A stretch of 38,688 nucleotides of DNA from Flavimaricola sp. (GCA_020629175.1 JAHDDU010000028.1:1-38688), one strand, 5' to 3'. Counted from the first letter of the stretch, positions 26,293-35,372 are shown. The notes: generated by a model from the sequence alone, not told the origin. Numbers and translations are program-made.

Positions 26293-27192
26293 GTGGACAT
26301 TGAAGCGCTGCTGACAGAATTCGTCGGTGGGAACCTTGTTCTCATCCTTTTGGCCCTGTTCATCATTATCTGCATCATGAAGGGCGTGAAGATCGTCCCG
26401 CAGTCTGAAAAGTATGTGGTGGAACGGTTTGGACGGCTGCGGTCCGTCCTCGGACCTGGCATCAACATTATTGTGCCATTTCTGGATCGCGTAGCGCACC
26501 GGGTGAGCGTTCTTGAGCGCCAATTGCCCAATGCAAGCCAAGATGCGATCACCGCAGACAACGTGTTGGTGCAGGTTGAGGTCAGCGTGTTTTACCGCAT
26601 TCTCGAGCCTGAGAAGACGGTCTACCGTATCCGTGACGTCGATGGCGCCATTCAGACGACCGTTGCGGGCATTGTCCGCTCGGAAATCGGTAAAATGGAG
26701 CTTGATCAGGTGCAGGCCAACCGTGCCGCTCTCATCGCGGCCGTACGTGAGCAAGTGGCCCAGCAGGTTGATGACTGGGGCATCGAGGTGACCCGTGCCG
26801 AAGTGCTGGACGTGAACCTTGATGCGCAAACCCGCGCGGCCATGCTGCAACAGCTGAACGCCGAGCGTGCGCGTCGTGCTCAGGTGACAGAGGCCGAGGG
26901 TAGCAAGCGTGCAGTTGAGTTGAATGCGGATGCGGAGCTTTATGCCGCTGAGCAGATCGCAAAGGCCCGCCGGATCGCGGCAGAAGCCGAAGCCTACGCT
27001 ACGGAAGTGGTCGCGGCGGCTATCGCCAACAACGGCCTTGAAGCCGCGCAATATCAGGTTGCGCTCAAGCAGGTTGAATCGCTGACCGCGCTCGGCAGCG
27101 GTCAGGGCAACCAAACCGTGGTGGTCCCATCGAACGCGATTGATGCCTTTGGCGATGCGTTCAAAATGCTTACAGGGCGGGCTTCCAAATGA
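26293..27192 (+). CDS. SPFH/Band 7 (stomatin/QmcA-like) membrane protein
   Basis: 299 residues from a GTG at 26293, which has a perfect AGGAGG 8 bp upstream (26279-26284); an ATG eight codons earlier has none. One N-terminal membrane helix (LVLILLALFIIICIM) is followed by the SPFH domain (VPQSEKYVVERFGRL to about residue 190). A long alanine/glutamate-rich coiled coil (ARRAQVTEAEGSKRAVELNADAE) and a short tail complete it. Such proteins form large oligomeric rings at the membrane and often bind proteases such as FtsH. The next gene overlaps by 4 bp and encodes the usual NfeD-type partner. Confidence 0.92.
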   Translation: MDIEALLTEFVGGNLVLILLALFIIICIMKGVKIVPQSEKYVVERFGRLRSVLGPGINIIVPFLDRVAHRVSVLERQLPNASQDAITADNVLVQVEVSVFYRILEPEKTVYRIRDVDGAIQTTVAGIVRSEIGKMELDQVQANRAALIAAVREQVAQQVDDWGIEVTRAEVLDVNLDAQTRAAMLQQLNAERARRAQVTEAEGSKRAVELNADAELYAAEQIAKARRIAAEAEAYATEVVAAAIANNGLEAAQYQVALKQVESLTALGSGQGNQTVVVPSNAIDAFGDAFKMLTGRASK

Positions 27193-27464
27193 TGTGGTGG
27201 ACCGTCTGGTGGATCTGGCTCGCCGCCGCGTTGGTGATGGCGATCCTTGAAGTTGTTGTGCCAGCCTACATCTTTCTTGGCTTTGCTGTCGGGGCGGCAA
27301 TTACGGGATTGGCTGTCGCGGTCGGGATTACTGCGGGGCTCAGTATGTCTTGGATGCTGGTTGTGTTCGCAGTACTCTCACTGCTTGGGTACATTGCCGT
27401 CCGGTTTGCGTTTGGCGCGCCCGGTGGCTCGGTCAAAATCTGGGACCGCGACATTAACGACTGA
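27189..27464 (+). CDS. NfeD-like membrane protein, short form
   Basis: 91 residues with two to three membrane helices (WWIWLAAALVMAILEVVVPAYIFLGF and MLVVFAVLSLLGYIAV). The helices fit the membrane part of NfeD proteins, which pair with stomatin-like SPFH proteins in operons. The soluble OB-fold domain that usually follows is missing; the protein ends after GSVKIWDRDIND. The ATGA overlap with the SPFH gene supports a joint complex. Confidence 0.8.
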   Translation: MMWWTVWWIWLAAALVMAILEVVVPAYIFLGFAVGAAITGLAVAVGITAGLSMSWMLVVFAVLSLLGYIAVRFAFGAPGGSVKIWDRDIND

Positions 27465-27499
27465 AAAAAAAGCGGCGGCCTTGGGTAAGGGCCGCCGCT
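27464..27499 (-). terminator. terminator of the minus-strand small-protein/pyrF cluster
   Basis: On the minus strand AGCGGCGGCC (27499-27490) pairs with GGCCGCCGCT (27480-27471), followed by eight T (27471-27464). It faces the SPFH/NfeD operon, whose last stop codon touches the A-run. Confidence 0.85.
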
Positions 27500-27559
27500 A
27501 AGGTGTCGTGCAGTGTCTGGACAGGCAGTCGTAGACAGGGACGTGCACGAGGGATCAGG

Positions 27560-27772
27560 TCAGGGCGCAGCCCAATAAAGACCCGCCGCGTCGGACATGC
27601 GCCGCGCTTGATCGATCATCCGGTTTCGGACGGTAGCCAAATCGATTGATGCGGGTGCCAGAACTTCGCAAGAATGTTTGAGAATACGCGAGCCGCTGCG
27701 CAGCGAGACTTGCGCTTGAAAGGTGAACCGGGCCGCATTGTAGCGGAAACTGTGAAACGAGACGTCTGACAT
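27560..27772 (-). CDS. small paralogous protein A, unknown function
   Basis: 70 residues from the ATG at 27772 (AAAGGCAC upstream). It shares with the next gene an RYNA motif (residues 10-13), then FxAxV, RxG, a single cysteine (C34), AP, and QAxRMSD near the end. No signal peptide or membrane helix is seen. The two genes are 115 bp apart on the same strand and probably arose by duplication. I do not recognise the family. Confidence 0.7.
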   Translation of the reverse strand: MSDVSFHSFRYNAARFTFQAQVSLRSGSRILKHSCEVLAPASIDLATVRNRMIDQARRMSDAAGLYWAAP

Positions 27773-27887
27773 GGCAGTGCCTTTCTGTCGCTGGCCCTGG
27801 TGGACCGTCTTCAAGTATTGACCGTACGGAACGCGCGACCCGCGAACAGGGGGAAACCGCGTGCTATTGTATCAGCGAGCAACCGCC

Positions 27888-28103
27888 TCACGGCGTGACA
27901 GAGCGCAGAGCCGCACCGCTGTCAGACATGCGCATCGCTTGTTGTTTCAAGGCTTGTGCCACATCGCCTAAGGGCATCGTTAGCGGGCCTGCCATCTGAC
28001 ACGGATAGCGGTAAACCTGACCGCCGCGCCGGATGTCGACGCGCGCCTCGAATGCGCTCAGCGTTGCGTTGTAGCGGATGGGGCCAATGTTGATGTTCTG
28101 CAT
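27888..28103 (-). CDS. small paralogous protein B, unknown function
   Basis: 71 residues from the ATG at 28103, with GAGGTGG in front; an upstream in-frame start is weaker. It carries RYNA near residue 10, FEARV, RRGG, a single cysteine (C34 region, YPCQM) and QAMRMSD, in the same order and spacing as protein A. It lies 83 bp from the pyrF stop in the same direction, so it could be read from the pyrF promoter. Function unknown. Confidence 0.7.
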   Translation of the reverse strand: MQNINIGPIRYNATLSAFEARVDIRRGGQVYRYPCQMAGPLTMPLGDVAQALKQQAMRMSDSGAALRSVTP

Positions 28104-28186
28104 GATACCACCTCTTGGTTTTGTCTTGTTAACCAAGGTGGGGCGAACATCGTTCCCTTAAAGCACTGTTTCGGTGGAGTAACTGT

Positions 28187-28912
28187 TTAGTGAATCGTCG
28201 TGTTTGGCGATGTGGCCTGCGGCGAGCTCAGTTCGTTCAGGATGCTTTCAGCTGCGTCGCGTGGGTCCTCGGCGCGCCAGACGGGGCGCCCGACAACGAC
28301 GTGGTCTGCGCCTGCGGCGATGGCTTGGGCCGGCGTCATTACGCGTTTTTGGTCGCCAAGATCCGCGCCAGCGGGGCGCACACCGGGAGTGACGATCAGC
28401 TTGCCCTCAGCTTCGGGCAGGGCGCGGATGAGGGCGGCTTCCTGGGGAGAACAGATTACGCCATGCGCCCCGGCTTCCAACGCAAAACCTGCGCGTTCTT
28501 GAACCAGATCGGGAATTTTACCCTCTTTGATCAAGGCGTTATCAAGGTCACCGCGATCCAGTGAAGTGAGGATTGTCACGGCAAGAATTTGGGTCTGCGA
28601 CGTGCCGGCCCCCTCACGCGCGGCGCGGACGACGTAAGGGTCGCCGTGGACGGTGAGGAAGTCATGATTGAACGAGGCGAGCCCGCGAACTGCGGCTTCA
28701 ACGGTTGCGCCGATGTCAAAAAGCTTCATGTCGAGGAAGATGCGCTTGCCATGCTCGTCCTTAAGTTCATTGGCGAGTGCGAGGCCGCCACCGGTGAGCA
28801 TGCCGAGCCCGATTTTATAGAAAGAGACGGCATCCCCCAAGCGCTCGGCCAGTTTCAGGCCGTCCAGCGCGTTGCCCACATCCATGGCGACAATCAATCG
28901 GTCATCTGACAT
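28187..28912 (-). CDS. pyrF: orotidine 5'-phosphate decarboxylase
   Basis: 241 residues from the ATG at 28912 (GAAAGGACA upstream). It is a TIM barrel with LIVAMDVGN at the start, the catalytic D-x-K-x-x-D motif in FLDMKLFDIGATV near residue 60, and the phosphate-binding TPGVRP and GADHVVVGRPVW near 185 and 210. It converts OMP to UMP, the last step of pyrimidine synthesis. It is divergent from cutC. Confidence 0.96.
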   Translation of the reverse strand: MSDDRLIVAMDVGNALDGLKLAERLGDAVSFYKIGLGMLTGGGLALANELKDEHGKRIFLDMKLFDIGATVEAAVRGLASFNHDFLTVHGDPYVVRAAREGAGTSQTQILAVTILTSLDRGDLDNALIKEGKIPDLVQERAGFALEAGAHGVICSPQEAALIRALPEAEGKLIVTPGVRPAGADLGDQKRVMTPAQAIAAGADHVVVGRPVWRAEDPRDAAESILNELSSPQATSPNTTIH

Positions 28913-28964
28913 TGCGTGTCCTTTCAATGGATCTGGGTAATCGGCGTTTGACCCATATTTTATT

Positions 28965-29004
28965 GATGCACAACCCATACACATCCGATGCACATGTGAT
29001 GCAT
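28965..29004. repeat. direct and inverted repeats between pyrF and cutC
   Basis: GATGCACA occurs at 28965-28972 and 28987-28994, 22 bp apart (about two helical turns). The second copy opens an imperfect palindrome ATGCACATGTG-A-TGCAT (28988-29004). This is a possible operator for one of the divergent genes; no protein can be assigned. Confidence 0.4.
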
Positions 29005-29032
29005 ATTGGAATGCAAACGCGGGGGAGAGCGC

Positions 29033-29755
29033 ATGTCAGTCATTTTGGAAGTCTGCGTTGACGATGCTGCCGGGATTGTGGCGGCAGTGGACGGGGGTGC
29101 AGACCGGATCGAGTTGTGCGCGGCCCTGCCACTGGGCGGGTTGACGCCTTCGCCCGGCTTGATGGCTGTAGCCGCGCAGTGCGGCGTACCTGTTATGGCG
29201 ATGATCCGGCATCGCGCCGGCGATTTTATTCTGTCCGATGCAGACATCGATATTGCGCTGCGGGACATCGCGGCTGTGCGAGCGGCAGGATTATCGGGGG
29301 TCGTTATCGGGGCCAGTCGGGCGGATGGAACTTTGGACGAAGTCGTACTCGGGCGACTGGTTGAGGAGGCTCGTGGGTTGGATGTGACACTTCATCGGGC
29401 CTTCGATTTGGTGCCTGATGTGGCTGAGGCTGTTGCCTGTCTGCGCAGGCTTGGCATCCAGCGAGTGCTGACAAGTGGCGGGGCGACAAAGGTTGTTAGG
29501 GGATTGGACAGACTGGCCCAGACTATGGCGAGTGCAGGGTCAGATATCACCGTAATGCCCGGCTCGGGCGTGTCGCCGGACGTGCTGCCTGAGCTAATGG
29601 CGCTCGGCCCAATCCGCGAGATACATGCATCATGCAGCTCAGCTGTCCGGCAAGGCGGACGCGTGGTTGAGATGGGATTTGTGGGAGGGACGGCGCCGGA
29701 AACCTCGGCGCAAAAGGTGCGCAGCCTTAAGGCCGCGCTGATGGCTTATGCCTGA
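29033..29755 (+). CDS. cutC: CutC family protein
   Basis: 240 residues from the ATG at 29033, behind GGGGGAGAG. It is a TIM barrel with LEVCVDDAAGIVAAVDGGADRIELCAAL at the N-terminus, MIRHRAGDF near 65, TLHRAFDL near 125 and ILTSGG-like VLTSGGATK near 155, all CutC hallmarks. Named for copper tolerance in E. coli, but its biochemical role is uncertain. It has the usual length. The end overlaps the small minus-strand gene by 10 bp. Confidence 0.9.
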   Translation: MSVILEVCVDDAAGIVAAVDGGADRIELCAALPLGGLTPSPGLMAVAAQCGVPVMAMIRHRAGDFILSDADIDIALRDIAAVRAAGLSGVVIGASRADGTLDEVVLGRLVEEARGLDVTLHRAFDLVPDVAEAVACLRRLGIQRVLTSGGATKVVRGLDRLAQTMASAGSDITVMPGSGVSPDVLPELMALGPIREIHASCSSAVRQGGRVVEMGFVGGTAPETSAQKVRSLKAALMAYA

Positions 29756-29889
29756 TCGGGGTCGGGCTTGTCATCGGACTTGCTGTTGCTGGCCTGAGCC
29801 TCCTGACGCAGGGCGCGCAACGCTTCTGGCGACAGGGCAAAGTAGGGCGCCTTGGCCATGGCGGAGTTGACAGCGTCGATCTTGGTCAT
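29746..29889 (-). CDS. 47-residue protein of unknown function
   Basis: The ATG at 29889 is preceded by GGAAGGAA, a good ribosome site. A conserved-looking N-terminal half (MTKIDAVNSAMAKAPYFALSPEALRAL) is followed by a polar tail (SNSKSDDKPDPDQA). It overlaps the end of cutC. No family recognised. Confidence 0.5.
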   Translation of the reverse strand: MTKIDAVNSAMAKAPYFALSPEALRALRQEAQASNSKSDDKPDPDQA

Positions 29890-30062
29890 CTTGGTTCCTT
29901 CCTGAGCATCAGGGTAGCAGCACCCTATACCATGCGGAGGCACCTGCCTTGGGGAGAAAGGTTTGCGCCTTCCCCGCAGAGATAATGGCGCGTATCCGCA
30001 AAGTTCTGCGGGGTTTACCCATGATTCTTGGCAGATTTTGGGCGGTTCGCAATTTAGATGTT

Positions 30063-30090
30063 CTTGAAGCGGGCAGAGTCGTGCCCCACA
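30063..30090 (+). promoter_or_regulatory. sigma-32 (RpoH) heat-shock promoter of clpB
   Basis: CTTGAA (30063-30068), a 15-base spacer and CCCCACA (30084-30090), close to the sigma-32 consensus CTTGAA / CCCCAT-T. Start near 30098 leaves a leader of about 70 bases. clpB is a classical heat-shock gene, which supports the call. Confidence 0.7.
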
Positions 30091-30169
30091 TTGATGACGT
30101 AGGCCCAAACCGGGCATGTGCTGCAAGTGTGGGCATGCTGAACAGGGCGCTGAAAGAAGGAGAGACACC

Positions 30170-32785
30170 ATGAACTTAGACAAGTTCACGGAGCGGTCGC
30201 GTGGGTTCATTCAAGCCGCGCAGACGATTGCCATGCGAGAGAGCCATCAAAGGCTCGCCCCCGAACATTTGCTCAAAGCATTGTTGGACGACGATCAGGG
30301 TTTGTCAGCCAATTTGATTGCTGCCAGCGGTGCCGACGCCGCCCGCGTGCGTGAGGCTGTTGATTTGGCCGTGGGCAAGATCGCCAAGGTTACGGGCGAT
30401 GCGGGGCAGGTCTATATGGATAGTGCCACCGGAAAAGTGCTGGCCGAGGCTGAGAAACTGGCGCAAAAGGCGGGCGATAGCTTTGTGCCGGTCGAGCGGA
30501 TGCTGATGGCGCTTGCGATGGTGAAGTCGCCGGCCCGGACGGCTTTGGAAGCCGGCAAGGTGACGGCCCAAGGGTTGAACTCTGCCATAAATGATGTGCG
30601 CAAAGGGCGCACAGCGGACAGTGCAACGGCCGAGGATGGCTATGACGCGCTCAACAAATACGCCCGTGATCTGACCGAGGCGGCGCGTGAGGGCAAGATT
30701 GACCCAATCATCGGCCGCGACGAGGAAATTCGCCGCGCGATGCAGGTGTTGAGCCGCCGGACCAAGAACAACCCCGTTCTCATTGGTGAGCCGGGGGTGG
30801 GTAAGACCGCGATTGCCGAAGGGCTTGCGCTACGGATCGTGGACGGCGACGTGCCCGAAAGCCTGCGCAACAAGCAGTTGATGGCGCTGGATATGGGCGC
30901 GCTGATTGCTGGCACGAAATATCGCGGCGAGTTTGAGGAGCGTTTGAAAGCGATCCTCAAGGAGATTGAGGCCGCCGCGGGCGAGATCATTTTGTTCATC
31001 GATGAAATGCATCAACTGGTGGGTGCGGGTAAAACCGATGGCGCGATGGACGCGGCCAACCTGATCAAACCTGCGCTGGCGCGGGGTGAGTTGCACTGTG
31101 TGGGTGCCACGACGCTCGATGAATACCGCAAGTATGTGGAAAAGGATGCCGCTTTGGCCCGCCGGTTCCAGCCGCTTGTTGTACAAGAGCCGACGGTTGA
31201 GGATACCGTGAGCATTCTGCGTGGGATTAAAGAGAAGTACGAACTGCATCACGGTGTACGTATTTCGGACAGCGCCTTGGTGTCTGCGGCGACGCTGAGC
31301 CACCGCTATATCACCGACCGGTTTCTGCCGGACAAGGCGATTGATCTGGTTGATGAAGCCGCGTCGCGTCTACGGATGGAGGTAGACAGTAAACCCGAAG
31401 AGCTCGATGCGCTCGACCGGCAGTTGTTGCAGATGCAGATCGAGGCTGAGGCCCTGAAGAAAGAGGATGACGATGCCTCGCAGACCCGGCTGGAAAAGCT
31501 GGAGAAGGAGATGTCGGATCTGCGCGAAAAGGCGGATGCGATGACCGCGCAGTGGCAGGCCGAGCGGGATCGGCTGGAAGGCGGGCGGGCGCTGAAAGAG
31601 CATCTGGACCGGGCGCGCGCCGAGCTGGAGATTGCCAAGCGTGAGGGCGATTTGGCCAAGGCTGGAGAGCTGTCCTATGGCGTGATCCCCGGGCTGGAAA
31701 AGCAGCTGGCCGAGACCGAAGCGCAGGACGACGCGCTGATGGTCGAGGAGGCCGTGCGGCCCGAGCAGATTGCCGAAGTGGTCGAGCGTTGGACCGGTAT
31801 CCCAACGTCGCGGATGCTGGAAGGCGAGCGGGAGAAGCTTTTGCGCATGGAAGAGGGTCTGCACAAGCGGGTCATCGGCCAAGAGGGCGCGGTACATGCC
31901 GTTGCCAATGCGGTGCGCCGGGCGCGGGCCGGTCTGAATGATGAGAACCGTCCGCTGGGCTCGTTTCTGTTTCTGGGGCCAACAGGCGTCGGTAAAACCG
32001 AGCTGACCAAGGCCGTGGCTGAGTTCCTGTTTGACGATGACAGCGCGATGGTGCGCATCGATATGTCGGAGTTCATGGAGAAACATGCGGTCGCCCGTCT
32101 GATTGGCGCACCCCCGGGCTATGTTGGCTATGACGAGGGCGGTGTGCTGACTGAAGCGGTGCGCAGACGCCCCTATCAGGTTGTACTGTTTGACGAGGTC
32201 GAAAAGGCGCATCCGGATGTGTTTAACGTGTTGTTGCAGGTGCTGGACGACGGCGTTTTGACCGATGGTCAGGGGCGCACGGTTGATTTCAAGCAGACGC
32301 TTATCATCCTGACGTCGAACCTTGGGGCGCAGGCGCTGAGCCGGTTGCCCGATGGGGCTGACGCAGGGGATGCCAAGCGGGACGTGATGGATGCCGTGCG
32401 GGCGCACTTCCGGCCCGAATTCCTGAACCGACTGGACGAGACCATCATTTTTGATCGTCTGGGCCGCGAGGATATGGGCGGGATCGTCGAAATTCAGCTC
32501 GCGCGGCTTGAGCGGCGGTTGGCGTCGCGTCAGATCGCGCTTGATCTGGACGATGCGGCGAAAGTCTGGCTGGCTGATGAGGGCTATGACCCGGTCTTTG
32601 GCGCGCGTCCCCTGAAGCGTGTGATCCAACGGGCGCTGCAGGACCCATTGGCCGAGATGCTGTTGGCCGGTGATGTGGCTGACGGTGAAACGGTTACAGT
32701 GCGTGCTGGCGCCGATGGGCTACTGGTTGGGGACCGGGTGTCTTCATCCAATCGTCAGCCGCCTGAGGATGCTGTTGTGCACTAA
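30170..32785 (+). CDS. clpB: ClpB disaggregase (AAA+ chaperone)
   Basis: 871 residues, normal length. The N-domain ([18 protein letters not shown], to ~150) is followed by the first AAA+ domain with Walker A GEPGVGKT near 206. The coiled-coil middle domain (about 400-530) comes next, then the second AAA+ domain with GPTGVGKTE near 603. The C-terminal block is [15 protein letters not shown]. With DnaK it pulls polypeptides out of aggregates. The start ATG follows AAGAAGGAGAG. The 280 bp before it hold the heat-shock promoter and no convincing gene. A terminator follows the stop. Confidence 0.97.
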   Translation: MNLDKFTERSRGFIQAAQTIAMRESHQRLAPEHLLKALLDDDQGLSANLIAASGADAARVREAVDLAVGKIAKVTGDAGQVYMDSATGKVLAEAEKLAQKAGDSFVPVERMLMALAMVKSPARTALEAGKVTAQGLNSAINDVRKGRTADSATAEDGYDALNKYARDLTEAAREGKIDPIIGRDEEIRRAMQVLSRRTKNNPVLIGEPGVGKTAIAEGLALRIVDGDVPESLRNKQLMALDMGALIAGTKYRGEFEERLKAILKEIEAAAGEIILFIDEMHQLVGAGKTDGAMDAANLIKPALARGELHCVGATTLDEYRKYVEKDAALARRFQPLVVQEPTVEDTVSILRGIKEKYELHHGVRISDSALVSAATLSHRYITDRFLPDKAIDLVDEAASRLRMEVDSKPEELDALDRQLLQMQIEAEALKKEDDDASQTRLEKLEKEMSDLREKADAMTAQWQAERDRLEGGRALKEHLDRARAELEIAKREGDLAKAGELSYGVIPGLEKQLAETEAQDDALMVEEAVRPEQIAEVVERWTGIPTSRMLEGEREKLLRMEEGLHKRVIGQEGAVHAVANAVRRARAGLNDENRPLGSFLFLGPTGVGKTELTKAVAEFLFDDDSAMVRIDMSEFMEKHAVARLIGAPPGYVGYDEGGVLTEAVRRRPYQVVLFDEVEKAHPDVFNVLLQVLDDGVLTDGQGRTVDFKQTLIILTSNLGAQALSRLPDGADAGDAKRDVMDAVRAHFRPEFLNRLDETIIFDRLGREDMGGIVEIQLARLERRLASRQIALDLDDAAKVWLADEGYDPVFGARPLKRVIQRALQDPLAEMLLAGDVADGETVTVRAGADGLLVGDRVSSSNRQPPEDAVVH

Positions 32786-32791
32786 CACCGT

Positions 32792-32837
32792 TGCCCCCCG
32801 AGCCCGAAACGGCCCGGGGGGCAGTGTCTGATTTTTG
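32792..32837 (+). terminator. rho-independent terminator of clpB
   Basis: TGCCCCCCG-A-GCC (32792-32804) pairs with GGC-C-CGGGGGGCA (32811-32823) around CGAAAC. ATTTTTG follows eight bases later. Confidence 0.75.
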
Positions 32838-32932
32838 TCATCTTGAAAAATTCGTTTTGATTGCACGGATTGTTTTGTTGCGCGACGGTGCCTTTGCTGC
32901 GACGTCGGATCAAACAACAAGACTGGCCGAGC

Positions 32933-33961
32933 ATGACTGATACTCCCCCCCTTTCCAACCAGATCGCCGCGCGCGACTGGATCCGCATTCTTGCCAAGTA
33001 CCGGCAGCCCAACACCTTGCGTAGCAGCTATGAATTGGCGGTGAGCGCAATTCCCTTTGTGGCGCTGTGGATTTTTGCCTGTTGGGTGGCGCAGTACAGC
33101 TATATTGCGGCGTTTCTGATTTCGGTTCTCAACAGCCTGTTCCTGCTGCGGCTGTTTTGCATTCAGCACGATCTGGGGCATGGGTCATTCTACGACAATC
33201 GCACGCTTAGCGATTGGGTCGGCCGGGCGCTGGGCGTCGTGACGCTGACACCTTATGACGTGTGGCGCCGGCAGCATTCGATCCATCACAGCCACTCGGG
33301 CGATCTGGATCATCGCGGGATTGGCGATCTGATGACGCTGACGATTGAGGAATACCATCAACGCAGCCCATTCGGGCGGATGCTCTATCGCGCCTACCGG
33401 CATCCGCTGGTGATGTTTGGTCTGGGGCCAAGTTACATTTATTTGCTGGCGAACCGGCTGCCCTTTGGCCTGATGGATCAGGGGCGCAAATACTGGATTT
33501 CGGCGATGGGGACGAACGCTGCGCTTTTGATGCTGTTGTCTGTGATCGTCTACTTTGGCGGCTGGCAGGCGCTGTTTCTGGTGTTTTTGCCGTCGACGTT
33601 GATCGCGGCCTCTATCGGGGTGTGGCTGTTCTACGTCCAGCACCAGTTTGAGGACACCGAATGGGACACGCATGATGACTGGGAATTGCACGAGGCCGCT
33701 CTGCACGGCAGTTCGCACTATGATCTGCCACCAATTTTGCGGTGGTTCTCGGCCAATATTGGTATTCACCATGTGCATCATTTGTATGCCCGAATCCCGT
33801 TCTACCGCTTGCCCGAAGTCCTGCGTGATCACGAAGAGCTGGTCGAATGTAGCCGGATGACATTGCGCGAGAGCCTGAAATGCGCGCGCCTTGATCTGTG
33901 GGACAGTGCGAACCGGAGGCTGGTGTCGTTCCGCGCAGCGCGGCAGTTGGCCCGCGCCTGA
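32933..33961 (+). CDS. fatty acid desaturase
   Basis: 342 residues, membrane-bound, with several hydrophobic segments. The three histidine boxes of the acyl desaturase/hydroxylase di-iron site are intact: H79-D-L-G-H83, H115-S-I-H118-H119 and H279-H280-V-H282-H283. It inserts a double bond into membrane acyl chains; regioselectivity cannot be told. The long frame opens upstream at 32861, but MTDTPPLSNQ at 32933 fits the family start. It stands alone between clpB and a DUF1801 gene. Confidence 0.9.
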   Translation: MTDTPPLSNQIAARDWIRILAKYRQPNTLRSSYELAVSAIPFVALWIFACWVAQYSYIAAFLISVLNSLFLLRLFCIQHDLGHGSFYDNRTLSDWVGRALGVVTLTPYDVWRRQHSIHHSHSGDLDHRGIGDLMTLTIEEYHQRSPFGRMLYRAYRHPLVMFGLGPSYIYLLANRLPFGLMDQGRKYWISAMGTNAALLMLLSVIVYFGGWQALFLVFLPSTLIAASIGVWLFYVQHQFEDTEWDTHDDWELHEAALHGSSHYDLPPILRWFSANIGIHHVHHLYARIPFYRLPEVLRDHEELVECSRMTLRESLKCARLDLWDSANRRLVSFRAARQLARA

Positions 33962-34002
33962 CGTCGTAATAGGATCATGCGCAGGTAAATGAGTCCGCGC
34001 GC

Positions 34003-34623
34003 ATGATTGAAACGATTGGTGAATATCTGAACAAAGGATGCGGGCGCTGCGCGCGCTTTGACAGTCCCACATGTTCTGCACTGATTTGGGGCGAGACTAT
34101 CCGGGCGCTACGGGATCTGTTTTTGGCGCAAGGGTTGAAGGAAACGGTGAAGTGGGGCCAGCCGTGCTACACCTACGCGGGCCGGAACATCGCCTTGATC
34201 GGGGCGTTGCGGAACGATGTCAGGCTGTCCTTCTTTAGTGCATCGCTGATGAAAGACCCGCATGGCGTACTTGAGAAGCAGGGGCCGAATTCGCAGTCGG
34301 CTAATGTGATGCGCTTTACCGGCGTGGCCGATGTGGGGGCGCGGGCTGAGATTTTGGCAGGCTATTTGCGTGTGGCGATGGACTATGCGGCCGAAGGCAA
34401 GCGGCCAGCGCGCCGCACCGTAGAGTTTCAACTGCCCGAAGAATTGGTGGATGCGTTGGACGCGGATGCTGAGATGGCCGATGCGTTCCATGCGCTCACT
34501 CGGGGGCGGCAGCGCAGTTATGTGATCAATCTTGAGGGCGCCAAGAAACGCGAAACGCGGGTGGCGCGGATTGCCAAGTTTCGCCCCAAGATCATCGCGG
34601 GCAAAGGGGCCAACGAGTACTAG
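34003..34623 (+). CDS. DUF1801 / YdeI-OmdA-like protein
   Basis: 206 residues. The N-terminal DUF1801 part has VKWGQPCYTYAGRNIALIGA near 45-65 and FFSASLMKDP. The C-terminal part has PEELVDALDADAEMADAFHALTRGRQRSYV, the YdeI/OmdA-type block ending in K-rich ETRVARIAKF. Related proteins are cytoplasmic; their role is unknown. Its TAG stop overlaps the stop of the convergent SDR gene. Confidence 0.82.
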   Translation: MIETIGEYLNKGCGRCARFDSPTCSALIWGETIRALRDLFLAQGLKETVKWGQPCYTYAGRNIALIGALRNDVRLSFFSASLMKDPHGVLEKQGPNSQSANVMRFTGVADVGARAEILAGYLRVAMDYAAEGKRPARRTVEFQLPEELVDALDADAEMADAFHALTRGRQRSYVINLEGAKKRETRVARIAKFRPKIIAGKGANEY

Positions 34624-35372
34624 GTTCGCAATGCAGGCAGACCGATGCCCGTTGCTTCAAACCCGCCGTCGGCCGCCAGGAGTTGGCCAGTAACAAAGCT
34701 GGCTTTGTCGGAGGCAAGGAACACGATGGCCTGCGCAATCTCTTCCTCGGTGCCATAGCGGTTGAGCGGGAGCGCGTCGTGGTAGGCGGCGATGATCTCG
34801 GGCGAGTGGACAGCCATGGCAAGTTTGGTTTTCACCGGGCCGGGGGCCACGGCGTTGGCGCGGATGCCGTATTCGCCAAGCTCGGCGGCCTGTTGCAGGG
34901 TGAGCTGGATCACCGCTGCCTTGGAGGTGCCATAGGCCACGCGCAGCGTGCTGGCGCGCAGGCCAGAAATGCTCGCGATGTTGACGATAGAGCCGCGGGT
35001 TTCTTTGAGGGCTGGGATGGCCGCCTGGGTCGTAAGAAAGACCCCATCAAGATTTGTGGCCATGACGGTGCGCCAACGCTCAAACGTTGTCTCTTCTATA
35101 GGGCCGAAATCGGCGACGCCCGCGTTGTTGATCAGACTGTCGATCTGGCCGAAATGGCGGAGCACTTCTGTAATCATCCCGTCGACAGATGCTGGATCTG
35201 ACACATCGCAATTTATGCCGTGGACATTGTCGAGCGTCGTGACGGCATCTGCGAGAGCGGCACCGTCGCGGTCGACCATTGCGACTTGCCAGCCTTCTGA
35301 AAGGAACAATTTGGTGGTGGCCAAACCGATGCCACGGGCGGCCCCGGTGACGATGGCGGTTTTAAGTGACAT
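34620..35372 (-). CDS. short-chain dehydrogenase/reductase, FabG-like
   Basis: 250 residues from the ATG at 35372. It shows the classical SDR pattern: VTGAARGIG near residue 8, NNAG near 85, and the catalytic Ser in IASISG with Y-G-T-S-K (about 145-150). A C-terminal VTGQLLAADGGFEATG block follows. It probably reduces or oxidises a small carbonyl/alcohol with NAD(P). No partner genes point to a substrate. The preceding gene converges with overlapping stops. Confidence 0.88.
   Translation of the reverse strand: MSLKTAIVTGAARGIGLATTKLFLSEGWQVAMVDRDGAALADAVTTLDNVHGINCDVSDPASVDGMITEVLRHFGQIDSLINNAGVADFGPIEETTFERWRTVMATNLDGVFLTTQAAIPALKETRGSIVNIASISGLRASTLRVAYGTSKAAVIQLTLQQAAELGEYGIRANAVAPGPVKTKLAMAVHSPEIIAAYHDALPLNRYGTEEEIAQAIVFLASDKASFVTGQLLAADGGFEATGIGLPALRT

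Noticed and set aside
29949-30173. Open frame before clpB ending in an ATGA overlap
   Set aside because: It reads through the heat-shock promoter, starts at TTG and has no protein-like features.
31370-32629. 419-codon open frame antisense to clpB
   Set aside because: Shadow of clpB on the other strand; composition unlike a protein.
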